Assembly: GCF_950295315.1 (NCBI RefSeq)
Contig: NW_026647605.1
Location: 66,001-130,000 of the forward strand
Source of the DNA: Erinaceus europaeus
Taxonomy: Eukaryota > Chordata > Mammalia > Eulipotyphla > Erinaceidae
DNA: 64,000 nt
Reading direction: 5' to 3'
The number at the start of each line of letters is the position of its first letter. Within the stretch, counting starts at the first letter, position 1. A program made the translations under genes and the position numbers. Positions 32,401-43,200 of this stretch are shown piece by piece. The notes beneath the pieces were generated by a model. The model saw only the letters and a list, made by a program, of their open reading frames with translations. It did no database searches and was not told the origin of the DNA.

Positions 32401-35400
32401 CTGGGTGCTGGGCCTGGGTGCTGATACTGGGTGCTGGGCTGGGTGCTGATACTGGGTGCTGGGTGATGGCCTGGGTGCTGGGCCTGGGTGCTGAGTCTGG
32501 GTGCTAGGTGTTGGGCCTGAGTGCTGAGTCTGGGTGCTGGGCTGGGTGCTGAATCTGGGTGCTGGGCTGGGTGCTGGGCTGGGTGCTGAGTCTGGGTGCT
32601 AGGTGTTGGGCCTGGGTGCTGAGTCTGGGTGCAGGGCTGGCTGCTGGGCTGGGTGCTGATACTGGGTGCTGGGCCTGGGTGCTGGGCTGGGTGCTGTGTC
32701 TGGATGCTGGGCCTGGGTGCTGGGCTGGGTGCTGGCTGGGTGCTGATACTGGGTGCTGGGCTGGGTGCTGGGCCTGGGTGCTGGGCTGGGTGCTGGGCTG
32801 GGTGCTGAGTGTGGGGGCTGGGCCTGGTTGCTGGGCTGGGTGCTGTGCTGGGTGTTGGGGCTGGGTGCTGAATCTGGGTGCTGGGCTGGGTGCTGAGTCT
32901 GGCTGCTGGGCCTGGGTGCTGGGCTGGGTGCTGGCTGGGTGCTGAGTCTGGGTGTTGGGCTGGGTGCTGGGCTGGGTGCTGGGCTGGGTGCTGGGCCTGG
33001 GTGCTGGGCTGGGTGCTGAGTGTGGGGGCTGGGCCTGGGTGCTGGGCTGGGTGCTGTGCTGGGTGTTGGGCCTGGGTGCTGAATCTGGGTGCTGGGCTGG
33101 GTGCTGGGCCTGGGTGCTGGGCTGGGTGCTGGGCCTGGGTGCTGAGTCTGGGTGCTGGGCTGGGTGCTGAATCTGGGTGCTGGGCTGGGTGCTGGGCCTG
33201 GGTGCTGGCTGGGTGCTGATACTGGGTGCTGGGCTGGTTGCTGGGCCTGGGTGCTGGGCTGGGTGCTGGGCTGGGTGCTGAGTGTGGGGGCTGGGCCTGG
33301 GTGCTGGGCTGGGTGCTGTGCTGGGTGTTGGGGCTGGGTGCTGAATCTGGGTGCTGGACTGGGTGCTGAGTCTGGCTGCTGGACCTGGGTGCTGGGCCTG
33401 GGTGCTGGCTGGGTGCTGAGTCTGGCTGCTGGGCCTGGGTGCTGGGCCTGGGTGCTGGGCTGGGTGCTGGGCTGGGTGCTGGGCCTGGGTGCTGAGTCTG
33501 GGTGCTAGGTGTTGGGCCTGGATGCTGAGTCTGGGTGCTGGGCTGGGTGCTGAATCTGGGTGCTGGGCTGGGTGCTGGGCTGGGTGCTGGGCCTGGGTGC
33601 TGATACTGGGTGCTGGGCTGGGTGCTGATACTGGGTGCTGGGCCTGGGTGCTGGGCTGGGTGCTGTGTCTGGATGCTGGGCCTGGGTGCTGGGCTGGGTG
33701 CTGGCTGGGTGCTGATACTGGGTGCTGGGCTGGGTGCTGGGCCTGGGTGCTGGGCTGGGTGCTGGGCTGGGTGCTGGGCCTGGGTGCTGAGTCTGGGTGC
33801 TAGGTGTTGGGCCTGGGTGCTGAGTCTGGGTGCTGGGCTGGGTGCTGAATCTGGGTGCTGGGCTGGGTGCTGGGCCTGGGTGCTGGCTGGGTGCTGATAC
33901 TGGGTGATGGCCTGTGTGCTGGGCCTGGGTGCTGGGTCTGGGTGCTAGGCTGGGTGCTGAGTCTGGGTGCTAGGTTTTGGGCCTGGGTGCTGAATCTGGG
34001 TGCTGGGCTGGGTGCTGGGCTGGGTGCTGGGCTGGGTGCTGGGCCTGGGTGTTGGGTCTGGGTGCCGAGTCTGGGTGCTGGGCTGGGTGCTGAGTCTGTG
34101 TGATGGCCTGGGTGCTGGGCTGCGTGTTAGATGCTGGGCCTGGGTGCTGGGCTGGGTGCTAGGTGTTGGGCCTGGGTGCTGAATCTGGGTGCTGGGCTGG
34201 GTGCTGGGCCTGGATGCTGGGCTAGGTGCTGATACTGGGTGATGGCCTGTTGCTGGGCTGGGTGCTGGGCCTGGGTGCTGGGCTGGGTGTTGGGCCTGGG
34301 TGCTGGCTGGGTGCTGATACTGGGTGCTGTCCTGTGTGCTGAGTCTGGGTGCTGGGCTGGGTGCTGAGTCTGGGTGCTGGCCTGGGTGCTGGGCCTGGGT
34401 GCTGGGCTGAGTGCTGATACTGGGTGATAGACTGGGTGCTGGGCTGGGTGCTGAGTCTGGGTGCTGGCCTGGGTGCTGGGCCTGAGTGCTGGGCTGGGTG
34501 CTGATACTGGGTGATGGCCTTTGTCTGGGCCTGTGTGCTGGGCTGGGTGCTGGGCCTGGGTGCTGGCCCGGGTGCTGGGCTGGGTGCTGAGTCTGGGTGC
34601 TAGGTGTTGGGCCTGGGTGCTGAGTCTGGGTGCTGGGCTGGGTGCTGATACTGGGTGCTGGGCCTGTGTGCTGGGCCTGGGTGCTGGGCTGGGTGCTGGC
34701 TGGGTGCTGATACTGGGTGATGGCCTGGGTGCTGATACTGGGCGCTAGGTGTTGGGTCTGGGTGCTGAGTCTGGGTGCTGATACTGGGTGATGGCCTGGG
34801 TGCTGGGCTGGGTGCTGGGCTGGGTGCTGAGTGTGGGGGCTGGGCCTGGGTGCTGGGCTGGGTGCTGGGCTGGGTGTTGGGCCTGTGTGCTGACTCTCGG
34901 TGCTGGGCTGGGTGCTGAGTCTGGGTGCTGAATCTGGGTGCTGATACTGGGTGATGGCCTGTGTGCTGGGCTGGGTGCTGGGCTGGGTGCTGGCTGGGTG
35001 CTGATACTGGGTGCTGGGCCTGGGTGCTGGGCTGGGTGCTGGGCCTGGGTGCTGATACTGGGTGCTGGGCTGGGTGCTGATACTGGGTGCTGGGCTGGGT
35101 GCTGGGCCTGGGTGCTGATACTGGGTGCTGGCTGGGTGCTGAGTCTGGGTGCTGGGCTGGGTGCTGATACTGGGTGCTGGGTGATGGCCTGGGTGCTGGG
35201 CTGGGTGCTGAGTCTGGGTGCTAGGTGTTGGGCCTGGGTGCTGAGTCTGGGTGCTGGGCTGGCTGCTGGGCTGGGTGCTGATACTGGGTGCTGGGCTGGG
35301 TGCTGAGTCTGGATGCTGGGCCTGGGTGCTGGGCTGGGTGCTGGGCCTGGGTGCTGGGCCTGGGTGCTGGGCTGGGTGCTGGGCTGGGTGCTGGGCCTGG

Positions 35401-36850
35401 GTGCTGAGTCTGGGTGCTAGGTGTTGGGCCTGGGTGCTGAGTCTGGGTGCTGGGCTGGGTGCTGAATCTGGGTGCTGGGCTGGGTGCTGGGCCTGGGTGC
35501 TGGCTGGGTGCTGATACTGGGTGATGGCCTGGGTGCTGGGCCTGGGTGCTGGGCTGGGTGCTGTGCTGGGTGTTGGGCCTGGGTGCTGGGCTGGGTGCTG
35601 GGCCTGGGTGCTGGGCCTGGGTGCGGGGCTGGGTGCTGGGCTGGGTGCTAGGCCTGGGTGCTGAGTCTGGGTGCTGGGCTGGGTGCTGAATCTGGGTGCT
35701 GGGCTGGGTGCTGGGCCTGGGTGCTGGCTGGGTGCTGAGTGTGGGGGCTGGGCCTGGGTGCTGGGCTGGGTGCTGGGCTGGGTGCTGGGCCTGGGTGCTG
35801 GGCTGGGTGCTGGGCTGGGTGCTGGGCCTGGGTGCTGAGTCTGGGTGCTAGGTGTTGGGCCTGGGTGCTGAGTCTGGGTGCTGGGCTGGGTGCTGAATCT
35901 GGGTGCTGGGCTGGGTGCTGGGCCTGGGTGCTGGCTGGGTGCTGATACTGGGTGATGGCCTGTGTGCTGGGCCTGGGTGCTGGGCTGGGTGCTGTGCTGG
36001 GTGTTGGGCCTGGGTGCTGGGCTGGGTGCTGAGTCTGGATGCTGGGCCTGGGTGCTGGGCTGGGTGCTGGGCCTGGGTGCTGATACTGGGTGCTGGCTGG
36101 GTGCTGAGTCTGGGTGCTGGGCTGGGTGCTGATACTGGGTGCTGGGCTGGTTGCTGGGCCTGGGTGCTGGGCTGGGTGCTGGGCTGGGTGCTGAGTGTGG
36201 GGGCTGGGCCTGGGTGCTGGGCTGGGTGCTGTGCTGTGTGTTGGGGCTGGGTGCTGAATCTGGGTGCTGGACTGGGTGCTGAGTCTGGCTGCTGGACCTG
36301 GGTGCTGGGCCTGGGTGCTGGCTGGGTGCTGAGTCTGGCTGCTGGGCCTGGGTGCTGGGCCTGGGTGCTGGCTGGGTGCTGATACTGGGTGCTGGGCCTG
36401 GGTGCTGGGCTGGGTGCTGGGCCTGGGTGCTGATACTGGGTGCTGGGCTGGGTGCTGATACTGGGTGCTGGGCTGGGTGCTGGGCCTGGGTGCTGATACT
36501 GGGTGCTGGGCTGGGTGCTGGGCCTGGGTGCTGATACTGGGTGCTGGGCTGGGTGCTGATACTGGGTGCTGGGCTGGGTGCTGGGCCTGGGTGCTGATAC
36601 TGGGTGCTGGGCTGGGTGCTGGGCCTGGGTGCTGATACTGGGTGCTGGCTGGGTGCTGGGCTGGGTGCTGGGCCTGGGTGCTGATACTGGGTGCTGGGCT
36701 GGGTGCTGATACTGGGTGCTGGGCTGGGTGCTGATACTGGGTGCTGGGCTGGGTGCTGGGCTGCTTGTTAGGTGCTGGGCTGGGTGCTGAGTCTGGGTGC
36801 TGGGCTGGGTGCTGGGCTGGGTGCTGATACTGGGTGTTGGGTGCCCAGTG
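23500..36850. repeat. Giant minisatellite, GGGTGCTGGGCT type, 13.3 kb
   Basis: The basic words are GGGTGCTGGGCT (12 bp), GGGTGCTGAGTCT, GGGTGCTGATACT and GGGTGTTGGGCCT. The plus strand is strongly G- and T-rich and A-poor. Higher-order periods are nested. A 1,977-bp unit recurs with starts at 24954, 26931 and 28908. A 1,614-bp offset links 30945-31540 to 32559-33160. A 1,424-bp offset links 23920-24210 to 25346-25635. It begins gradually at the CTGGGTGCTGGCTGGGTGCT near 23505. Glycine-, tryptophan- and cysteine-rich frames occur in all phases and are not genes. Confidence 0.97.
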
Positions 36851-37253
36851 CTTCTCTCTCAGTCACTCTTCTCTCTCTCTCTCTCCCTCTCTCTCTCCCT
36901 TTCTCTGCCCCTGTCTCCGCAGCTGTCACCCCGCTGCCCCCTCCTCGTCCCTCTCCTCCTCCTCCTTGTCATCCTCCTCTTCCCCTGGCTCCCTCCATCA
37001 CCCCGGGGGCCTTGGGCGGGTGTCACGGGCGTCAGGGAGGTGCCCCCGGGCTGTCTGTCTGGCTCCCTCTCTCCCTGGCTCCCTCTCTCCCTGGCTCCCT
37101 CTCTCCCTCCCTCGCTCCCTCTCTCGCTCCCTGGGGGCCGGATGACAGTCGGCAGCAGCATCAGCCCCGGGCGGTGTGGGAGCCGCCGCCCCTGAGGGAT
37201 GAAGCGGCCGTGATGGCGACAAATTGGCAGCAAATCTCCCGGCTCACGGCCGT
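36851..37253. other. Complex island between the two giant arrays
   Basis: A CT tract with a TCTCCGCAG acceptor-like end (to about 36920) is followed by CTCC-rich sequence and four CTCCCTGGCTCC repeats (37065-37110). The final 100 bp is complex DNA ending in an inverted repeat: CGGCCGTGA (37205-37213) and TCACGGCCG (37244-37252), with a 30-nt loop containing AAATTGGCAGCAAATCTCCC. No exon, promoter or known element can be supported. Confidence 0.5.
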
Positions 37254-37269
37254 CCCCCCCCCCCCCCCC
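37254..37269. repeat. C homopolymer of 16 followed by GGGG
   Basis: Sixteen consecutive C, then four G, at the edge of the next array. Such runs are also frequent sites of sequencing length error. Confidence 0.9.
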
Positions 37270-40200
37270 GGGGCCAGGCTGGGCGGGTGGCGCTCGGCTG
37301 GGGGGACCGGGACAGGGGGACGGAGGGACGGAGGGAGGGAGGGCGGCTGGGTGGGCGGCTGGGCGGCTGGGCGGGTGGCGCACGGCTGGGGGGACAGGGG
37401 GACGGAGGGACGGAGGGAGGGAGGGCGGCTGGGTGGCTGGGCGGCTGGGTGGTTGGAGGGCGTCTGGGCGGGTGGCTGGGTGGGTGGGTGTTTGGGAAGG
37501 TGACTGGGCAGCTGGGTGGGTGGCTGGGTGGTTGGAGGGCGTCTGGGTGGGTGGCTGGGTGGGCAGGTGGCTGGCTGGGTGGGTGGTGGGAGGGTGTTTG
37601 GAGGGCATCTGGGTGGGTGGCAGGGTGGCTGGGTGGCAGGTGGCTGGGTGGGCAGGTGGCTGGGTGGGTGGGTGTTTGGGAGGGTGACTGGGTGGGTGGC
37701 TGGGTGGTTGGAGGGCATCTGGGTGGGTGGCTGGATGGGCAGGTGGCTGGCTGGCTGGGTGGGTGGTGGGAGGGTGTTTGGAGGGCATCTGGGTGGGTGG
37801 CAGGGTGGCTGGGTGGGCAGGTGGCTGGGTGGGAGGGTGGGTGGCTGGGCAGCTGGGTGGGTGGCTGGGCGGCTGGGTGGTTGGAGGGTGTCTGGGTGGG
37901 TGGCTGGATGGGCAGGTGGCTGGCTGGCTGGGTGGGTGGTGGGAGGGTGTTTGGAGGGCATCTGGGTGGGTGGCAGGGTGGCTGGGTGAGCAGGTGGCTG
38001 GGTGGGTGGGTGTTTGGGAGGGTGACTGGGTGGATGGCTGGATGGTTGGAGGGCATCTGGGTGGGTGGCTGGGTGGGCAGGTGGCTGGCTGGGTGGGTGG
38101 TGGGTGGGTGTTTGGAGGGCATCTGGGTGGGTGGCAGGGTGGCTGGGTGGGCAGGTGGCTGGGTGGGAGGGTGGGTGGCTGGGCAGCTGGGTGGGTGGCT
38201 GGGCGGCTGGGTGGTTGGAGGGCGTCTGGGTGGGTGGCTGGATGGGCAGGTGGCTGGCTGGCTGGGTGGGTGGTGGGAGGGTGTTTGGAGGGCATCTGGG
38301 TGGGTGGCAGGGTGGCTGGGTGGCAGGTGGCTGGGTGGGCAGGTGGCTGGGTGGGTGGGTGTTTGGGAGGGTGACTGGGTGGGTGGCTGGGTGGTTGGAG
38401 GGCATCTGGGTGGGTGGCTGGGTGGGCAGGTGGCTGGCTGGGTGGGTGGTGGGTGGGTGTTTGGAGGGCATCTGGGTGGGTGGCAGGGTGGCTGGGTGGG
38501 CAGGTGGCTGGGTGGGAGGGTGGGTGGCTGGGCAGCTGGGTGGGTGGCTGGGCGGCTGGGTGGTTGGAGGGCGTCTGGGTGGGTGGCTGGATGGGCAGGT
38601 GGCTGGCTGGCTGGGTGGGTGGTGGGAGGGTGTTTGGAGGGCATCTGGGTGGGTGGCAGGGTGGCTGGGTGAGCAGGTGGCTGGGTGGGTGGGTGTTTGG
38701 GAGGGTGACTGGGTGGGTGGCTGGATGGTTGGAGGGCATCTGGGTGGGTGGCTGGGTGGGCAGGTGGCTGGCTGGGTGGGTGGTGGGAGGGTGTTTGGAG
38801 GGCATCTGGGTGGGTGGCAGGGTGGCTGGGTGGCAGGTGGCTGGGTGGGCAGGTGGCTGGGTGGGTGGGTGTTTGGGAGGGTGACTGGGTGGGTGGCTGG
38901 ATGGTTGGAGGGCATCTGGGTGGGTGGCTGGATGGGCAGGTGGCTGGCTGGCTGGGTGGGTGGTGGTGGGTGTTTGGAGGGCATCTGGGTGGGTGGCAGG
39001 GTGGCTGGGTGGGCAGGTGGCTGGGTGGGAGGGTGGGTGGCTGGGCAGCTGGGTGGGTGGCTGGGCGGCTGGGTGGTTGGAGGGTGTCTGGGTGGGTGGC
39101 TGGATGGGCAGGTGGCTGGCTGGCTGGGTGGGTGGTGGGAGGGTGTTTGGAGGGCATCTGGGTGGGTGGCAGGGTGGCTGGGTGAGCAGGTGGCTGGGTG
39201 GGTGGGTGTTTGGGAGGGTGACTGGGTGGGTGGCTGGATGGTTGGAGGGCATCTGGGTGGGTGGCTGGGTGGGCAGGTGGCTGGCTGGGTGGGTGGTGGG
39301 TGGGTGTTTGGAGGGCATCTGGGTGGGTGGCAGGGTGGCTGGGTGGGCAGGTGGCTGGGTGGGCAGGTGGCTGGGTGGGCAGCTGGGTGGGTGGCTGGGC
39401 GGCTGGGTGGTTGGAGGGCATCTGGGTGGGTGGCTGGATGGGCAGGTGGCTGGCTGGCTGGGTGGGTGGTGGGAGGGTGTTTGGAGGGCATCTGGGTGGG
39501 TGGCAGGGTGGCTGGGTGGGCAGGTGGCTGGGTGGGAGGGTGGGTGGCTGGGCAGCTGGGTGGGTGGCTGGGCGGCTGGGTGGTTGGAGGGTGTCTGGGT
39601 GGGTGGCTGGATGGGCAGGTGGCTGGCTGGCTGGGTGGGTGGTGGGAGGGTGTTTGGAGGGCATCTGGGTGGGTGGCAGGGTGGCTGGGTGAGCAGGTGG
39701 CTGGGTGGGTGGGTGTTTGGGAGGGTGACTGGGTGGGTGGCTGGATGGTTGGAGGGCATCTGGGTGGGTGGCTGGGTGGGCAGGTGGCTGGCTGGGTGGG
39801 TGGTGGGTGGGTGTTTGGAGGGCATCTGGGTGGGTGGCAGGGTGGCTGGGTGGGCAGGTGGCTGGGTGGGAGGGTGGGTGGCTGGGCAGCTGGGTGGGTG
39901 GCTGGGCGGCTGGGTGGTTGGAGGGCGTCTGGGTGGGTGGCTGGATGGGCAGGTGGCTGGCTGGCTGGGTGGGTGGTGGGAGGGTGTTTGGAGGGCATCT
40001 GGGTGGGTGGCAGGGTGGCTGGGTGGCAGGTGGCTGGGTGAGCAGGTGGCTGGGTGGGTGGGTGTTTGGGAGGGTGACTGGGTGGGTGGCTGGATGGTTG
40101 GAGGGCATCTGGGTGGGTGGCTGGGTGGGCAGGTGGCTGGCTGGGTGGGTGGTGGGTGGGTGTTTGGAGGGCATCTGGGTGGGTGGCAGGGTGGCTGGGT

Positions 40201-43200
40201 GGGCAGGTGGCTGGGTGGGAGGGTGGGTGGCTGGGCAGCTGGGTGGGTGGCTGGGCGGCTGGGTGGTTGGAGGGCATCTGGGTGGGTGGCTGGATGGGCA
40301 GGTGGCTGGCTGGCTGGGTGGGTGGTGGGAGGGTGTTTGGAGGGCATCTGGGTGGGTGGCAGGGTGGCTGGGTGGGCAGGTGGCTGGGTGGGAGGGTGGG
40401 TGGCTGGGCAGCTGGGTGGGTGGCTGGGCGGCTGGGTGGTTGGAGGGTGTCTGGGTGGGTGGCTGGATGGGCAGGTGGCTGGCTGGCTGGGTGGGTGGTG
40501 GGAGGGTGTTTGGAGGGCATCTGGGTGGGTGGCAGGGTGGCTGGGTGAGCAGGTGGCTGGGTGGGTGGGTGTTTGGGAGGGTGACTGGGTGGGTGGCTGG
40601 ATGGTTGGAGGGCATCTGGGTGGGTGGCTGGGTGGGCAGGTGGCTGGCTGGGTGGGTGGTGGGTGGGTGTTTGGAGGGCATCTGGGTGGGTGGCAGGGTG
40701 GCTGGGTGGGCAGGTGGCTGGGTGGGAGGGTGGGTGGCTGGGCAGCTGGGTGGGTGGCTGGGCGGCTGGGTGGTTGGAGGGCGTCTGGGTGGGTGGCTGG
40801 ATGGGCAGGTGGCTGGCTGGCTGGGTGGGTGGTGGGAGGGTGTTTGGAGGGCATCTGGGTGGGTGGCAGGGTGGCTGGGTGGGCAGGTGGCTGGGTGGGA
40901 GGGTGGGTGGCTGGGCAGCTGGGTGGGTGGCTGGGCGGCTGGGTGGTTGGAGGGTGTCTGGGTGGGTGGCTGGATGGGCAGGTGGCTGGCTGGCTGGGTG
41001 GGTGGTGGGAGGGTGTTTGGAGGGCATCTGGGTGGGTGGCAGGGTGGCTGGGTGAGCAGGTGGCTGGGTGGGTGGGTGTTTGGGAGGGTGACTGGGTGGG
41101 TGGCTGGATGGTTGGAGGGCATCTGGGTGGGTGGCTGGGTGGGCAGGTGGCTGGCTGGGTGGGTGGTGGGTGGGTGTTTGGAGGGCATCTGGGTGGGTGG
41201 CAGGGTGGCTGGGTGGGCAGGTGGCTGGGTGGGAGGGTGGGTGGCTGGGCAGCTGGGTGGGTGGCTGGGCGGCTGGGTGGTTGGAGGGCGTCTGGGTGGG
41301 TGGCTGGATGGGCAGGTGGCTGGCTGGGTGGGTGGTGGGAGGGTGTTTGGAGGGCATCTGGGTGGGTGGCAGGGTGGCTGGGTGGCAGGTGGCTGGGTGG
41401 GCAGGTGGCTGGGTGGGTGGGTGTTTGGGAGGGTGACTGGGTGGGTGGCTGGGTGGTTGGAGGGCATCTGGGTGGGTGGCTGGGTGGGCAGGTGGCTGGC
41501 TGGGTGGGTGGTGGGTGGGTGTTTGGAGGGCATCTGGGTGGGTGGCAGGGTGGCTGGGTGGGCAGGTGGCTGGGTGGGAGGGTGGGTGGCTGGGCAGCTG
41601 GGTGGGTGGCTGGGCGGCTGGGTGGTTGGAGGGTGTCTGGGTGGGTGGCTGGATGGGCAGGTGGCTGGCTGGCTGGGTGGGTGGTGGGAGGGTGTTTGGA
41701 GGGCATCTGGGTGGGTGGCAGGGTGGCTGGGTGAGCAGGTGGCTGGGTGGGTGGGTGTTTGGGAGGGTGACTGGGTGGGTGGCTGGATGGTTGGAGGGCA
41801 TCTGGGTGGGTGGCTGGGTGGGCAGGTGGCTGGCTGGGTGGGTGGTGGGTGGGTGTTTGGAGGGCATCTGGGTGGGTGGCAGGGTGGCTGGGTGGGCAGG
41901 TGGCTGGGTGGGCAGGTGGCTGGGTGGGCAGCTGGGTGGGTGGCTGGGCGGCTGGGTGGTTGGAGGGCATCTGGGTGGGTGGCTGGATGGGCAGGTGGCT
42001 GGCTGGCTGGGTGGGTGGTGGGAGGGTGTTTGGAGGGCATCTGGGTGGGTGGCAGGGTGGCTGGGTGGGCAGGTGGCTGGGTGGGAGGGTGGGTGGCTGG
42101 GCAGCTGGGTGGGTGGCTGGGCGGCTGGGTGGTTGGAGGGTGTCTGGGTGGGTGGCTGGATGGGCAGGTGGCTGGCTGGCTGGGTGGGTGGTGGGAGGGT
42201 GTTTGGAGGGCATCTGGGTGGGTGGCAGGGTGGCTGGGTGAGCAGGTGGCTGGGTGGGTGGGTGTTTGGGAGGGTGACTGGGTGGGTGGCTGGATGGTTG
42301 GAGGGCATCTGGGTGGGTGGCTGGGTGGGCAGGTGGCTGGCTGGGTGGGTGGTGGGTGGGTGTTTGGAGGGCATCTGGGTGGGTGGCAGGGTGGCTGGGT
42401 GGGCAGGTGGCTGGGTGGGAGGGTGGGTGGCTGGGCAGCTGGGTGGGTGGCTGGGCGGCTGGGTGGTTGGAGGGCGTCTGGGTGGGTGGCTGGATGGGCA
42501 GGTGGCTGGCTGGCTGGGTGGGTGGTGGGAGGGTGTTTGGAGGGCATCTGGGTGGGTGGCAGGGTGGCTGGGTGGCAGGTGGCTGGGTGAGCAGGTGGCT
42601 GGGTGGGTGGGTGTTTGGGAGGGTGACTGGGTGGGTGGCTGGATGGTTGGAGGGCATCTGGGTGGGTGGCTGGGTGGGCAGGTGGCTGGCTGGGTGGGTG
42701 GTGGGTGGGTGTTTGGAGGGCATCTGGGTGGGTGGCAGGGTGGCTGGGTGGGCAGGTGGCTGGGTGGGAGGGTGGGTGGCTGGGCAGCTGGGTGGGTGGC
42801 TGGGCGGCTGGGTGGTTGGAGGGCATCTGGGTGGGTGGCTGGATGGGCAGGTGGCTGGCTGGCTGGGTGGGTGGTGGGAGGGTGTTTGGAGGGCATCTGG
42901 GTGGGTGGCAGGGTGGCTGGGTGGGCAGGTGGCTGGGTGGGAGGGTGGGTGGCTGGGCAGCTGGGTGGGTGGCTGGGCGGCTGGGTGGTTGGAGGGTGTC
43001 TGGGTGGGTGGCTGGATGGGCAGGTGGCTGGCTGGCTGGGTGGGTGGTGGGAGGGTGTTTGGAGGGCATCTGGGTGGGTGGCAGGGTGGCTGGGTGAGCA
43101 GGTGGCTGGGTGGGTGGGTGTTTGGGAGGGTGACTGGGTGGGTGGCTGGATGGTTGGAGGGCATCTGGGTGGGTGGCTGGGTGGGCAGGTGGCTGGCTGG

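Noticed and set aside
23535..36534. Many plus-strand frames encoding Gly, Trp, Cys, Leu and Ala repeats
   Set aside because: They are translations of the CTGGGTGCTGGG minisatellite in all phases, and end wherever GGGTGCTGA or GCTAGG falls in frame. There is no gene structure.
23500..36850. Immunoglobulin switch region
   Set aside because: CTGGG and CTGAG words, G-rich top strand and tandem structure resemble switch repeats, but the GAGCT/AGCT core of mammalian switch regions is not a repeated element here, and no immunoglobulin constant exon is present.
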